Shown one piece after another: positions 1 to 13,882 of a DNA stretch of 64,000 nucleotides (positions within the stretch are counted from its first letter, which is position 1; each line of letters begins with the position of its first letter). A program made the position numbers and the translations under genes. The notes beneath the pieces were generated by a model. The model was not told where the DNA came from and searched no databases. It saw only the letters and a program-made list of their open reading frames with translations. This stretch comes from Dromaius novaehollandiae (taxonomy: Eukaryota; Chordata; Aves; Casuariiformes; Dromaiidae), in NCBI RefSeq assembly GCF_036370855.1, contig NC_088102.1, forward strand, positions 16,659,001 through 16,723,000. Reading direction: 5' to 3'.

Positions 1-2252
1 TAATAGTGTAGCCCGTTAGTTCTTGTTTCAATGGCTGTGTAAGCTTCAGGCTAGATACAGCAATCTGGAAATAGAGTACCTTGAATTTCAAAAAGAATCT
101 TGGAGATGCAGCTGACCAACGAAAGTGGGGAGGGGAATCTCCTCTTTTTCCTATCTACTGTTAGTGCCATAGTTTTAGGCTTTGAAGAAATGTGGTTGGT
201 TTTTTCAAATGAGGAACTTTCCACAGAGGACCTATCCATTTTACCTCAGGAAAAGTGGGTGAAATTCTGAACTTGCAGAGACTGAAAGGCAGAACTCCCA
301 TTGTCTGCAGGGCATGATACAAGATTTTACTTGAAAAGTCTGAGCCTGACCATGTTGGGGTAAGAGCCAGGAGAAACGGGAGCTGAATGCACCATCTGCC
401 TTCTGAAATCAGAATGTTAAGTTGGTGTATTTTGCTTCCATTTCCATCTCATCAGATAACTTAGATGTTTCTCTTCCTCCCTAAACTCTGTTTCAAAGGA
501 CTTTCTTGATTCCCAAGCCAAAATGTCTCTGATTATGCATCAGTAAAGTAGAATCTCAGCTCCTGGAAACTCATTCAAGGTAATGAAGACATGAATAAAG
601 TTGATCCTGTACCCAGGCATTATACATTTCGTGCACCGGCAGATATGGAGTTAGAATTGCAATTCTTGTTATGTTTTCTTATCTTACACTCTGGTTTTGT
701 CCTATTGCTTTACCTTCAGAGACTGCACAGAAATGAGGGAGGTGAAAGGAGGTGTAGGGAAAAGATGTAGGCCGTAGAACTTGATTTACCCACACTCAGG
801 CAGTAAGTAGAAACAAAATAGAAATGAAAAAGGAAAGATGGTGATCTGTCAGTTAGTTCGTCTCTTGTGCAACTAGACCATCTGCTATATATCTACTTCT
901 TCTCAATTTTGTTTTAGTTTCTCCCCTCTGCCCCCCATATACCAGGTCAGAGGGAGGAGTGATCACTCTGCACCATGCATTACTGTGACTTGAGACTAGT
1001 GTGTCTGGGTCTGTGAATATAGTGATAGGCAATCCTGGAAAACAGACGTGGAGTCTGGAAGGACTCGCTAGTCTGGAAGGAAAAAAACAACTCTGGATAG
1101 TTTAGCTATACAACAGCCAAATATAACACAGTTCTAGACATGTAAGTAAGGTATAAGTGCTGATACAGAAGAGCTATTTGGGAGGATCTAGAAGAAATAG
1201 CCTGTGAAGTAATAGAATCAAATGGGTATTTTTGGCATTGTCTATAGATGTTCGAAAGCAAGGTTTATTGTGTTGGTAAGCATTCTTCCCATGACAGAGA
1301 ATGAATCATATAGAGAATGTATGATTTCCCATCCATGGTATTAATCTCCAAATATTTGACCTTGAACTGTTCTGAAGCGGGGGAGGGAGCATTACAGAAA
1401 TGCGCTGAGGGAAAGAACTTAAAAGCCAAAATCAAGCCATGACCAGAACTTACACACTGAATTCAAATCCTCTGCTAATCATCAGATGTTGCCTTGCTCA
1501 GGAAGTACCTATTCATACAGAGCTTTTATTCTTAAAATAATACTACTAGAATGATACAATGACATTTAAAAAAAAAGAATTTTTTGCTTCTAAAGTAAAG
1601 CTCTGAAATGAGCAGGCTTTCAAGGTGTGGTGCTCCCAACCAGAGATTAAAAGTCTTATCTACCACTTTCTATGAGTGTTTCCCAAACATCAGGGTTTGG
1701 ATACACTTTGTTCTTCCTGTGGAAGAAGTTTCCTTAAATATAAAATTCATAAAACCATGAAGAGAGAGCATGACTGTGTATTTTAGTGTCTAAAGCACTC
1801 ACTTTGGCGAAGGTAAAATTTTTCTGGAATCACTACTGTTGTTTTTAACTGAATTACAGCTTTAATATGAAATATAAATGTTTGAGTACTACATACAAGA
1901 AATCTTACTCCAGCTACAATTAAAGACAACAATGAGCTCTACCTGATTCTTTCTCACAAACACAGGGGCTTTCTCTTAGCAAAAGACTCTGGGTGCTGGA
2001 AGGTGAGTGATGGATGTTGCCTACCTGGAACGCCAGCTGCACCCTCAGCGTCAGTGACCCTCAGCATGACCATTTTGTGTGTCCACAGGTTAGCTGTGAA
2101 AACTGAGGTGCAGATTAGCACAAGATCACAATGGAACTCACTGGGAAAATCTGAGCATAATATTCTGGTTCCCAACTGTCTGCTCAAATCAAGAAAAATG
2201 GTTCATATACATGTGTATTACAGGTATACATAATATGTATATGGTTATTCTT
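1..2252. other. Intergenic sequence, nothing recognised
   Basis: AT-rich sequence with no open frame resembling a known protein, no CpG cluster and no repeat family I can name. Confidence 0.6.
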
Positions 2253-2438
2253 TACTGTGAGGGTCACAAAGCACTGGCACAGGTTGCCCAGAGAGGTGGT
2301 GGAGTCTCCTTCCTTGGCAATAGTCAAAAGCCATCTGGACACAATTCTTGGAAATGTGCTCTAGGTGACCCTGCTTGAGCAGGGGGGTTGGACTAGATGA
2401 TCTCCAGAGGTCCCTTCCAACCTTGACCATTCTGTGAT
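2253..2438 (+). mobile_element. CR1 LINE, 3' end (5'-truncated copy)
   Basis: The segment matches the familiar avian CR1 3' end: a block reading CACAGGTTGCCCAGAGAGGT, a middle part with CATCTGGACAC, then GGTTGGACTAGATGATCTCC, CCTTCCAACC and a final ATTCTGTGAT. It is well preserved and truncated upstream, as most CR1 copies are. No reverse transcriptase coding remains. This copy is the clearest sign that the DNA is avian. Confidence 0.93.
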
Positions 2439-5400
2439 ATAGACAACTGTGTAAATATTCTTCATACCTCAAATGCCTCTCTTACCTCAGAGCTCTTACA
2501 GAGCCATGAGGAAAAATGGTTTGAATACATCTTTTCTCATTTGAACATCTCACAGGGAGATGATAACCCTGAGCTGACTGGGGCAACTAATTTGCACATC
2601 CAAATAAGCTGTCTTATCTTGTTGTCTATGATCTTTGTTCCTTCTGTTACTCCTTGCAGAGAAAAAAAGGAGGCTATCTGGGCTGTCCATGTTAACTTTT
2701 CACCTGGCAAATAAGAAAGATGTTAAGTGTTTGATAAATCAAGAAAGAAGAAAGAACACAAGTAGGAGCGGAATGAAGATTTTGTGTCAAAGCTCCTTTC
2801 AGACATAGAAATTTCAGGCTTCTCTGTAGATCTTGGAGCTTTAAAGAAGTTCATGGCTATAGACAGTGGGCATAACACATTAATCAACTAAACAGCCCAC
2901 CCACAGCAAGAGACCAATTATAGCACCCTGGAAGATGTCTGGAATGACAAGAATGTGCCAGAACATTCCTTGAGATCATATTTATCTAACTTAGAGCTGT
3001 CAAAATTCTCTATGCTCACAGACTATTTTCCTGCTAGTCAAGAGCTGAATTAATAATACAGTGAGGAGACTTGGTACAGCTAATTTTCTGCTACTGGGCC
3101 AAACTCCTCTCTGCTCTGCTCTTCCTCCGCAGAGCAGACTGAGCAGCAAGCCTCATGTTTTGTGTTCCTAGAGCCTAGAAGAGCTGCCTTTTGTGCCAGA
3201 TCTAGGCTGTGGAAAGTGTGCTGGCCATCCATAGCCAATCTAGAGTACCTCTTGAGGCCTGTAATTGAATTACTTTCAGCTGGGTTCACTGGACTTCCAG
3301 TGGGCAAGAGGACTGTGTTAACTTTATTTAAGCCAACAATGTCTCTAGTGACAATAAGATTGGAAATCTGGTTTTGTGTCAGCTGAGAGCAGTTGCTTTG
3401 TGCATGAGTACGCATTTCGTCAACACCAGGATGACTGAGATTAAAATTACAGGTTGAGACAGGTACCCATTTAATATTTTGTTACTGTGGCTACTAAATG
3501 GTCATTAATATATAACTGCATTGCTGTATTAAGATATTGTAGCAGCCTAATTGTTCTTACTACCAACTGTCAAAATCTCTGAGCCTTTAACAGGGCTCCC
3601 GAATGCACCCTTCATAGTTGCAAGTGGAAATGGTATAAGGTTATTTTGATTAAAAAGGCTAAGAGTGGTTATTCATGGTATTGTGCTGCTTTATGTGCTC
3701 AATTCCCTCTGAAGGAAGAAGACATTGTGCAGTTTCTATGCACAGGGGAGAGCAAACTAAAGTGCAAGAGTAAATTCCTGCCTCTATCCATTTGCCAGTT
3801 TTCCTCCTTGTGCAATAACTAGTTGTTAAAATAAGAGACAATTCAAATGTACTACTGCATTACAAGTGCTGCAATTTAAAATGCTGTGATATGCAAACTT
3901 GACAAGGTGAGAGGTTAGCATTACATAGGGATAAGCAAGAAAGGATTGAGGTTGAACTGCTCAGATTTGAAAAGGCAATGGAGAAAAATAGTATTAAGCC
4001 TGGAGGACAAAAGAGAGCTGTTGCTAATGGAGCTCAGTGGAGTGAAATTTTGGTCACACTGAATAGAAATACAGCACTGAAATTGGAGTTCAGCAGCAAG
4101 TACAAAGCAATTGTGAAATATAATTGCAGTTAGCCAGACCAAAATGAGACAAATTTTGAAGTGGATAGTGTTTTGATGTCTGCATAAGGGGTGGGAAGGG
4201 GTTGTTTTAAATAGTAGAGGAAGAAGAGCAGAAAATGGAATAACAGGAGTAACAGAAACCATTGTCTTTCTTTGGACTTACATCACAATGTAGTGACTTG
4301 GAAGTCATTTGTGTGGTGAATAATTTTATTACATTTGCTTTGTGCATTAAGTGGGATACAAAAGAAGAGTTTCATCACGCCTATGAAGTGACAGAATAGG
4401 ATGTCTGTTTAAAACCCAAGATGGCAGTTGAAAGTAAGAACGGGTACAGATAGGCTTTGCAAGCACTGCATCTAATGTCTTGATGGAATTATACCAATAA
4501 CTTCACCCTTTTCTTATAAATAAGCATATATGCTTATTTACTTTCCAGCCCTGAAATTGTAGGGATAGCTGTTGTGGTTCTGAGTGCTGAAGTGAGCGTT
4601 GCCATTCTAGGATAGCTGAGGTTCCTGCTGATTTTGCCAATTGCCAGTGAAAGTGAGGAGTGTCTTAAAAACAAAAAGCTAATTATTTTCCTCCACTCTT
4701 TTCAAATAGGATGTACTATAACTTTGTTAAATTCTGTGAAGTTATGTCTGTTCTCAATGTGATGGCATGGAGAATCAAGACAGCAGTGAATAAGTAGCAA
4801 ATTGTAGAATTAAGTGAAAGAGAGATCAACAGATCCCTGCTTAGGACTTTCCCTGTTTGGTGCTCTCGATGAGAAAAGGTTGCATCAGTTGCCTGTATGT
4901 GCTTGAACTTCGTCCAAGCTGCCACTTTTTCAGAGCTACAGCTTCAATTAGGATTTGCTGAGAAACATACTCCTTTATCCAGCGGTCACAATCACAAGCT
5001 ACTTAAAAAATGGAAGTTGTATTTAACATCCATAGCATGAAAGTGCTTTTGTGCTCATGCCAAAATGCAAAATGTGACAGGGCCAACTGACACATGGAGA
5101 AAAGGACTAGATCTTGGCACCTTTGCCAGCACTTCTTAATATGTTTCTTTTGTCAAGAGAAATATTCATGATCTCTCATCCACAGGAGAACTGTTAACAA
5201 TTGCAGTGTATAGTAGCCATCACCTTTTACTGCCCTATATTTAAGGGAAGTAATATGGAAAAAAAATTTGCATCCACAAAATAGTGAAGTTTTGGAAGAA
5301 ATGGCTGTTGCTTTGAGGCAAATTTCTGGTCAATGACAGAAAAAAGCTGAATGATAGTTGTGCCAGGGTGCTTTTGGTATCTTCCAGCTCTTAAAAACTG

Positions 5401-6182
5401 AGTTAATTAGAAACAAACTATTCCTTTGCTTAGTAGTGGGGAGTTTTGAAATGGCAAGAACAGCTGGTGGGTTGTGGGGGAAAAGCTGATGACCTTGGTC
5501 AGAAAATTTTCTGAGATGGTAGATTAAAATAAATAATAAAATTCTGAGGGCAGGTAGCCACAGTTAAAATGAGAATTGCAGCAAATGTGAGAGATGCTCA
5601 ATGTACATGGTAAAGGTGAGGTAAAAACCAAGCTACACTGTTACAACTGGCAAGGAATTTTCTTTGAGAAATGACTAGTTGCATTGATGGTGTTGGTTCG
5701 AGGTAACTGATAGGCTCAGCTTGCCAATAGTGCTATAGAAGGCAAAAACAAATGATTTGGATGGAATGAGGCAAGTATTAGTTGTCAAGCGTCAGCTTAG
5801 ACAGCTGTTCAAATTATGATGACCTTTACACTTTTTTTCAGAGATCAAATCTGCTCAATCCTGAAGGTGAGGTGTTGGAGACAGCTCTGATGAGTCTTTG
5901 TCCTTCTTAAATCTGAAAGGATTGCACGTCTGGTATATGTATACTGCTACTTTGTGGGAAAATAAGCTCATTAATCGCAGGACTTCCAAAGACAGAGTCA
6001 AGAGCAGGGCACCTGTGTGACTGCAGACACTAACACAATTCCCATCCCATGGGCCTTGTAGACTGAAGGTGAGCCAAGTACCGTACAGGAAGGGGTAGGA
6101 CCTGCAAGCTATGAAGAAAGCAGTGGCAGTAAATGCCACTTTTGTTCTACAGACTTTGGAGACGGAGAGTAGACCTAGACTA

Positions 6183-6205
6183 TCTAGCTATCTAGGATAG
6201 CTAGA
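6183..6205. repeat. Perfect 10-bp inverted repeat
   Basis: Arms TCTAGCTATC and GATAGCTAGA are separated by TAG. Built from CTAG/CTAT units, it is probably a short palindromic microsatellite rather than a functional hairpin. Confidence 0.8.
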
Positions 6206-9200
6206 CGTTTAGCTAAGTTGCTGGGAGGAGGTTATGGAAAAAAGAGTGCAAGGCAGGGAAGAATTAGGTAAGAGGGTAGTCTTGCACTGGAAGTGGTTTT
6301 AAGAGGCAGGCCATGAGAACAAAGAGTGGGAAGATGTGAACAAGTGTTAAGACTATGAGCCTGGGAATTCTTGGTTCTGTTTTTGGATTTGCAGTACTGG
6401 ATCGCTGTGTGGCTTTGGAAAAGTAGTTTCATTTTCCTTGGCTTCTCCCTATTCCAGACATTTTTATGAGCCATGAGACAAAACCTGTTCATAGCGGTCT
6501 TATCAAATGAATCCAAAACTTCCTCCTACTCAGATTTGTTCCAGGTTGTTTCTTACTTAATATTTGTAACTATAATTTGAGTGCCCGTATGTGGGAGTTC
6601 TGACTAACACATATGCTTTCTTGACTCAGACGTTTGTTACAGTGACTAACTTAAAATTGTTTTTATGTTTCTTCTTCTTTTCTGGACTTGTGTTTAAAGT
6701 GCCAATAAATAACAGTCAAAGTCTGGTCAACATATGCTATAAAACACATCTGTCTACACACAGTGCTAGTTTGTGTGTCGAGATTTAGTACAAGGGCTAT
6801 TTCTCTGTGTTCTCTTATGAAGAGTGGGAAGAAAGAAATGCATCAAGAAAACTGATTTCAGGCTTCAAGCAAAGCATGTTTTAAAGTTTTTGGTTGAAAG
6901 GCACAAGTCCATTGTTAATTTTCCGTTTTGATACAAAATGCACTAGAACTTTTTTTTAAAAAAAGGTGAAATGAGCTTAACTTATTGATGCTGAATGTAT
7001 TTGAGGGATGTAATTCTTTTATCTCTCTGCTCCTTTATGAAACACTCGCCTTCCCTCAGGCTATAGGCCCTTTGAAGGAAGGGTTCATTGGTTCACAAAA
7101 CTTGTTCACATGGCCCTGTGCTATTGTAATAGACTATTGTTTCTCTCTTTGGCAGTAAAGGACAGCGTGATCGTAATGCAAAGTAGTATACAATTTGCAG
7201 ACAGGTCAGATAAGTGTTGTATGATTATAATATTTTGTTTAGTGTTACTATTTAGCTATTCTCTGGCACACTGCATAAAAGGCAGATTTTCCTGCTAAAA
7301 ATGTAAGGTAAAAGCTATTTGTGTCCTGTTAGTTACAGCACAGTTTGCTTATCAGTTCAGCCAGTGAGGAAAATGCACCTTGAATTGCTCACTGAAGAAT
7401 GGTGACTGGACTTACTCCTACAGTAACAGCCAAAGCCTTTACATGCAATAGTTCTTACTCTAAAGGCAGGACTTGCTCTCTTGCTGCATTTCTTGTTGCC
7501 TGTGAACACTTTGACCACACATTTCTCCTGGATCGAAGAAGGAAGATCGATCACAGTCCACCTGCACTGACTGGGTTTTCACAAGTTTACATGAGCTCAA
7601 ATTCCTAGGGAACATTTCCTCTCAATCTCCCTCTTTCATGCCGTGGGATATTCCCTCCTTCAAACTAACATAACTTTTTTTCCCCCTTTTTTCTGTTTCC
7701 ATATGGCTTTCCTTAACACATTTGTTTTCTTGAATACTGCATGAATATCACATGACTGGATTTAGCAAGACAATTTTTCCCAGCAGTTTTCAGGCATGAA
7801 CTCCAAATACTCATAGAAAAGTAGTCTTGCATTTTTGTATGACAAGATTTGCTATTACAGTGCGACCTTTAACAGAAAGGTAGAGGGGGAAACAAGAAAA
7901 CTATGGCTACTCTAAACCAATCAGTTAGCAAACAGTGACTTGCTTACTGTTCCAAGGTGGAAAAATTTTGTGCATAAAAGCAGATATTGGACATTATCTA
8001 TTCTTTTAAAAGACCCAGATGTCGCATATTAATACTCTAATATTAATGTCAAAGCCCAGTAGTCTCTTTAGGCAAGTGCTGTCTCCTCATTGCAGGTCTT
8101 TCTGCCCCTTAAGAATTATACAAAAAGCTGACTTGTAGCTCGCGATCTATCACTGTTCTCATCAATCATATGGAAAAGTATCACAAATCACTCGTCAAAT
8201 ATGGACATTTACCATGAAACTTCAGCTTTGGCTTTAAGCACAAGGATTTGAGGAAAATTAAGGTTTAGCTCGTTGAGGTCAACTGGAGATGGTTTCAGAC
8301 CGGCCTTCTTAAGCTCTAAAAATATGAAACCAGCTACAGACAGATATGGCAAACATATTTTATTTCCATTAACTTTCCTCTGAAAACATGTATATAGTGA
8401 ACTCTTCAAGTGTATTCAAAATTGAAACAAATGTTTGCTTATTTTTATTAGGTGAGTGAGTTGTTTGCTGAAAACAAAATGAAAATCCATTTGCCACATA
8501 ATAAGAAGAAATATCACGAGCTTTTCTTTGCCAACATGAAAGAGAACACGTTGTCCCAGTGCTTTTGCACATGGGCCTTGGCCAAAGGGGAAATACAGCA
8601 AAAAGGCAAACTGGTTTGAAAATGCTCTAGAGAACGGAAAACAAAAGATTAGTATGAACAGATCTTTTTTTAAAAACAAACAAACAAAAAAACCAGTAAC
8701 TACTTGTCTTATTTATACAAACCACTGTAGTAGAAATATTAGTATATTAGAAGAGAACATTAAATTTGAGATATATCACAGGAGGAATAGCAAATGTTTC
8801 CCTAAGGTACAATGCAAAAGTCCTGGGCTGGTAGAAGGCAAGACAGCTTTTACCTTTAGCTGTGGGGAGAAGTACACATTTCTAGGTTGCAGCTATTTTT
8901 TCTGGACTTCTTACAGTTTTGTTGCTTGTTCTCTGTATTTTTGCATGGTGGGTGGAATATAGTCTTTAATATACAGGGAAGAAGTGACTGGTGTGGTGTC
9001 TTCCCTTCACACTTTAACCTGGCACAGGAAATACTGTGCTTAGGGACAGTGCTTTGACCTTGATTTTGCTGTGGCCTTTTCCAAACAGAACTTCCAACAA
9101 GATTCACTGTACAGCAATGGAAATAACTTGAGAAAAATCTGGATCTTGGAAACAAAAACTTCTTTGGCAAATAGCTGCATGCTGTAAACATACCCATAGA

Positions 9201-10299
9201 AAGCATTTGGCTAAGGATTAGGAGTTGGACTCCCTCTTGAAGTCTAGAGCAGAGTGAGAAGAAAGACTGTGCCATGTCCCTATGTTTTGGGGCAATCATG
9301 CAATTCCACTTAGTCTGTCTGCTGGGTTTCCATTTAGAAGCTGGAGCATTAAGCCCAGTCAATTGATCTTCCCTCTGTGAAAATTTAATAAAAATAATAA
9401 AATAATAATAATTAAGAAAAAAGCTTTGTTTCACTAGAACTGGATGTAAACACGTTCCTGCAGTTGGTATAGATAAGAAGGTTGGGGGATGGTTCCTTTA
9501 TAAATATACTGTCTTTGGGTATACAAAGGTTCTGCTATTTGGGATAAAACAACCTGTGGACTATGGTAATTTATAGTAGCCTCTTAGTCATTGCTTTTAG
9601 ATGTTCTTATTTTATTGAGAGTAAGTTACAGCTCCGCTCTATCCTGCTCTTCTGTAAATTCCTAGAGGCCTTTTGTTTCTATTTGGACAACCATGAGAAA
9701 TAGGAACACTTGCTCCTTAGTGACCAAGATAAATAAATGCCGTGACTAAAACTTAAAACAAATTAGATTTCAGAACAAGTGACAAATTAATGGACTAATT
9801 CCTCAGCTATTTTAGCACTGTTTAAAGAAGACGTATAACTAAATAGCAGATGAATACATTTTACTTCAACAAATTTAAAACTGTCTGATCTTTTTCTAAG
9901 TGCCACTTAATACAATAAAACAAGACTCGTTTCTGGGAAAGCATCTGGAGAGACTCTTTGTTCCTGAGCCCTGTCCTCCTTGCTGCCCCTGCACAAGAAG
10001 TTGCATCAGTCAACAGGGTTACTTGTGTATTCTGGATCAGTGACGCAGACAGCAGTTGCTTCCAAACCACTACACAGTTCTCCTTTTCTCTGCTGTACAG
10101 GTCTGAGGTTGCCCGACATCTTAGGATCTCTCTTCCCATTACCATATGTGTATATTAAAATGCGAGCAAGAGATTCAGGTTTTTCTTAAAGCTAAACAGT
10201 GGCTAAATGATCCCTCTCTGACTGCTTAGTTCCTATTTCTCCCTCTCCCCCACCCCTGTTTCTTGCATGTTCATGTTAGGTTGAGCCAGCTAATGCAAA

Positions 10300-10378
10300 A
10301 GAGAGAAAAGTGACTTGCACAAGGATGAAGGAATTTCTGTCTCCGGTACTAACCCACTGAACTATGCTGGTTAAGCGA
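10300..10378 (-). mobile_element. MIR-like SINE relic
   Basis: The plus strand reads AAAAGTGACTTGCACAAGGA, then GGAATTTCTGTCTCCGGTAC and TAACCCACTGAACTATGCTG. This follows the reverse complement of the MIR core and tRNA-related head (AGTGACTTGCCCAAGGTCAC..CTAACCACTGGACTATGCTG) with several gaps. Divergence is high, so the family could be a related CORE-SINE. Confidence 0.5.
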
Positions 10379-12027
10379 AGGCTAGAGCTTTCAAAGCACA
10401 GGTCAGGAAGACAAAAGTGTTCAGATTAGCTGAAATGAATGAAGCTCTCTGAAACCAAAGGGTTCAGGTAGAACTGCACTTTAGCTTACATAATGAAGGC
10501 CTAAGAGAACAAGAATTTTTATTGTGATTGCTTCCAAAGTTAGTTATCATGTGGCCCTTGGCATGATAGATGCACATTCTTTTTCATTTTCCAGTAGTGA
10601 GGAGTTGCAGCCTCCTACCCCTACTTGATTTTATTACTGTGGGTAAAATGTTACTAAATATTATAAATGTGCTGCCATACAAAGATTGTTTAAAGAAGGA
10701 GTCTGAGTTTTTCTGAAACTCTGTGATCAAAGCTGATATTGTGTGACATTTCTATAGCTTGATACTGACTGACTTAGGAAGAAAATAGTTTGGTGATCTT
10801 TAGAGCCCTTGGAAAGGACTGAAAAAAGCTTACTTTTGTCTTAGTTGCAGTGCCCTGTGCATAGCTGGAGTAGTGAGGACGTAGTTTTAGTCAGTGTACG
10901 TACTACTTCCCTGTGAAAAAAGTTGTCTTTGCAAGCTTGTGAGCGGACAGCACTGTGGGTACATTGCACAATTGCTTTTCTTTTGCCCATACAAAACAAA
11001 TTGTGTGGTTATTACTACATCGCTGAAAACTAGCTGTGCAAAATGTGTGTGATAAAGAGTTTTCCTCCTTTAAGTTCACAGTAGGAACGTAAGGTTTTAA
11101 CTGTTAAGTGCCCTCTGTTGTCTATGTGTGTAGTCCCGTTCAGAGACCATTAAGGCTCTGCTTCAAAATAAATTTTTTTTTTAATTAGGTTTTCTCCCTC
11201 CCTTCTCCCACCTATCACCTTTTTGTGTGTGCATAAATTTAAATCCTTGGGAGATTATAAATCATCTTCTGATCTTTCAGCCTAAATGTTAGCCATGGTC
11301 AGGCCATACTAATTTCTTCTCGCTTTCTGACTGGGGGATGGTATCTTTCTAGCTGTGTGTCTGATGAGTCTGTATTAGATGACGGATCTACTTATGACAG
11401 CAGAGAACTGAAGAAGGTCTCAGGAGGTCCTTCAGTTTCTTTATTCATTTTGTTTTTCTCCTCCTTCCCTTGGTCTATTTATTTATAAAGCAATCATGGC
11501 TGCATGGCACTAAGAGCACTATGGAAATACTGGAGCTACTTTGCAGTCCAGAAGGAAAATAGAACTTCTTCAGGACAGAGGGTCCCTCCTGAGAGGCCTG
11601 ATAGTATATTTAATGGATTTAAAGTTCTATTCTTGTCTGCTTTATGGTTTTTCCTGTTGTCAGCTTTCTTTTCTCTGAGTAGAATGTAACGAATAATACT
11701 AACCCCTGCCTCATTGATAGGATTGTGATCTCTGGACCACAGTTTGAGAAGAAATATACCTGCATTTCTGCATTAATGTCATCTGATTTCATTAACTTCA
11801 GGGTTAGCTTGCTTGTTTTTTCTCACTTACAGTAAATATCCATAGCATTTATTTCTTCCTCTCTTTGGGGCCTAAGTCAGATAGGACTCTTATTTTTATA
11901 TACTTCTTATTGTATGACTTTTATAATAAACTTTTCGTGTAAAGCATTGTCTTAAGTGATTGTACCAAATAACTGGGAGAAACCAGAAAGAGGATCAAAC
12001 AAAGCAGGATCAGGGTGTATGCAGCAT

Positions 12028-12303
12028 AGTCAGCAGATGAAGAGAAGCAAGTATTTCCCCTGATCCAGCGCTTGCAAGGCTGCCTTTTGAGTACTGTGTG
12101 CAGTTGCAGATCCTACAGTACAAGAAAGGCATTGACAAACTGCAGAGAGCTCAGTGGAGGGTCAATAAGTTGGTTAGGGGGCTGGAGCATGTGATGACTG
12201 AGGAGAAATTCAGAAACTTAGCTGGACAAGGGTGTGAGCAATCTGATTGAATTGGATGGTCTTTAGAGGTCACTTTCAACCTGATTTATTCTATGATTCT
12301 GAT
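12028..12303 (+). mobile_element. CR1 LINE fragment with internal deletion
   Basis: The left part follows CR1 sequence upstream of the 3' end (GAGTACTGTGTGCAGTT, then an AGAGCTCAG..GGGTCAATAAG block and GGGGCTGGAGCAT). At about 12219 it jumps to the terminal part (GGATGGTCTTTAGAGGTC, TTTCAACC, TTCTATGATTCTGAT). Compared with the usual element roughly 200 bp between these blocks are missing, so the copy was internally deleted. It is more diverged than the copy at 2.25 kb. Confidence 0.85.
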
Positions 12304-13471
12304 TTATGCAGGCCAGCTAAACAAAATAGCTTTGGGCAGGCTTTATTTGTTTTTGAATGTGAGAACCAGGAGCTTCTGCTTGATGCAGTTTAAACACAGG
12401 AGATGGTCTCCTGAAGAAGGATAGATGAGTTTAGAACACAGTCTTAGATAAAGGGGTTCAGCAGGCTTGGGTGGAGATGAGAGAGTGTATTGGCCTGTAG
12501 AGCAGGAGCCTTCAGGGATTAAGGTCAGTGAAAGCCATTGAAATCCCAGAACTTCTGGATATCATATTATTTCTTTTGATGCCCAAATGTCAATGTATTA
12601 TCCTATCATTAGCAACTGACCGTATTTATTGTGTAAAAGATATTAAAAAAAAAAGTCATTGGTATTGCTGATCAAACTGCTGAGGTTTTAATGTGAGACA
12701 GTGTTGAACACGCCTTTTACAGGTGATGCATCTTTTACTTTGTTCCTATTTTTGTTTTTCGATTTTCATGTATGCATACTAGGCCATGAAGAAATTTGTG
12801 GGATGGTCTACACAGCTACATTAAACTATCAGTAGATGTATTTTACTGCCAGGCTTGCAAACTAAGCTAGTATTGTCTAGCGGCCATCATAATTAACATA
12901 TCCTCACCTTAAATCCAGAGAATGCCAACTATCCCATTAATCTCCCACAAGACATTACTGATCTGAGGAGGCCTGAACAGATTCTGACTTCTGATTCATA
13001 GTAAGTCATGTCTGGTCAGATGAAGCAAGAGCCAGAGCAGTATGTTCCCTTGCATTCTGGAAACAGTCCAGTTCATATCCAAACTCCTGTGCCCAGTTCT
13101 GATGTAAACAAACATCTGCATTAATTTTCTTAAGAAAAGCCTCATATATGACTTGCTAATTTTCTTGTCAAGGTTTTCTTGTCAAATAGCAGTTCTTGGC
13201 AAAGTTAAGGCATATTACATATGCTTGGATGTTTTGATTCATCATTCTTATCCTTGTTTTGGCAAAAGAATTAGGATATTTCTAAACACTGGAAATCCCT
13301 TCATGTCTCAATTTTATTATGCAGTGCAGAAATTAATGAGTAAGGCTCCTCCTGAGGCAGCATCAGCACATGTTTCATCCATTAGCTATCTGCAAGTTTA
13401 AAGTGTAAGGTTTTTTGGGTGGTGGTTTGTTTGGTTGTGTGTGTCTGGGTGGGTGGGTGGAGGGTTGCTGG

Positions 13472-13498
13472 TTTTTTTTTTTTTTTTTTTTTTTTTTT
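13472..13498. repeat. Poly(T) run, 27 nt
   Basis: An uninterrupted T run follows a TGGG-repeat stretch (13447-13460). No retroposon body or target-site duplication could be identified beside it. Confidence 0.95.
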
Positions 13499-13835
13499 GG
13501 TCATCAGACCTTATTTATTCTGTAATTGTCCCTGGAAGGCATCAAATCCCATAAGCAAAACAATCAGACTTCTGAAATTTCGTGTGACATCCAGGTGGTA
13601 GCTCAACTATAAGCCAAATTCTGAAATCAGCATGATCTGTCTCATCACTGTCTCTTGCCTGTAATGTACCTCTCTTTGCATGCTGGTTCTAGCACAGGTG
13701 GTGGCGGTGCAGGTGCTCTGCCATGTATTAACAGCACTGACCCCAGAAATCTGTGCCATTCTCCAGTTTAGCAGCCCCCATCCCAACATACGCAGATGTG
13801 CTCACACATGAATACAGACCACCAGGCCCTCAAGG

Positions 13836-13882
13836 GCACGCACATGCACGCACACGCATACATGCGCGCACACACACACACA
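13836..13882. repeat. CA-rich alternating purine-pyrimidine tract
   Basis: Interrupted CA/CG alternation (GCACGCACACGCATACATGC then GCGCACACACACACACA) forms a microsatellite with Z-DNA potential. It creates a short plus-strand frame rich in His that is not a gene. Confidence 0.85.

Larger units (their letters stand above)
2439..12027. other. Intergenic sequence, no gene recognised
   Basis: Contains only a small hairpin at 6.18 kb, a MIR-like relic at 10.3 kb and low-complexity runs. The longest frame, 192 codons on the minus strand at 8856-9434, has irregular composition and no recognisable domain, and looks like a chance frame. Confidence 0.6.

Noticed and set aside
5690..5705. GGTTCGAGG resembling a tRNA B-box
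   Set aside because: No A-box at the right distance and no cloverleaf can be drawn around it.
8856..9434. 192-codon minus-strand open frame
   Set aside because: It has no family resemblance and low-complexity Phe/Tyr/Ile runs at the start from AT-rich DNA. Treated as chance.
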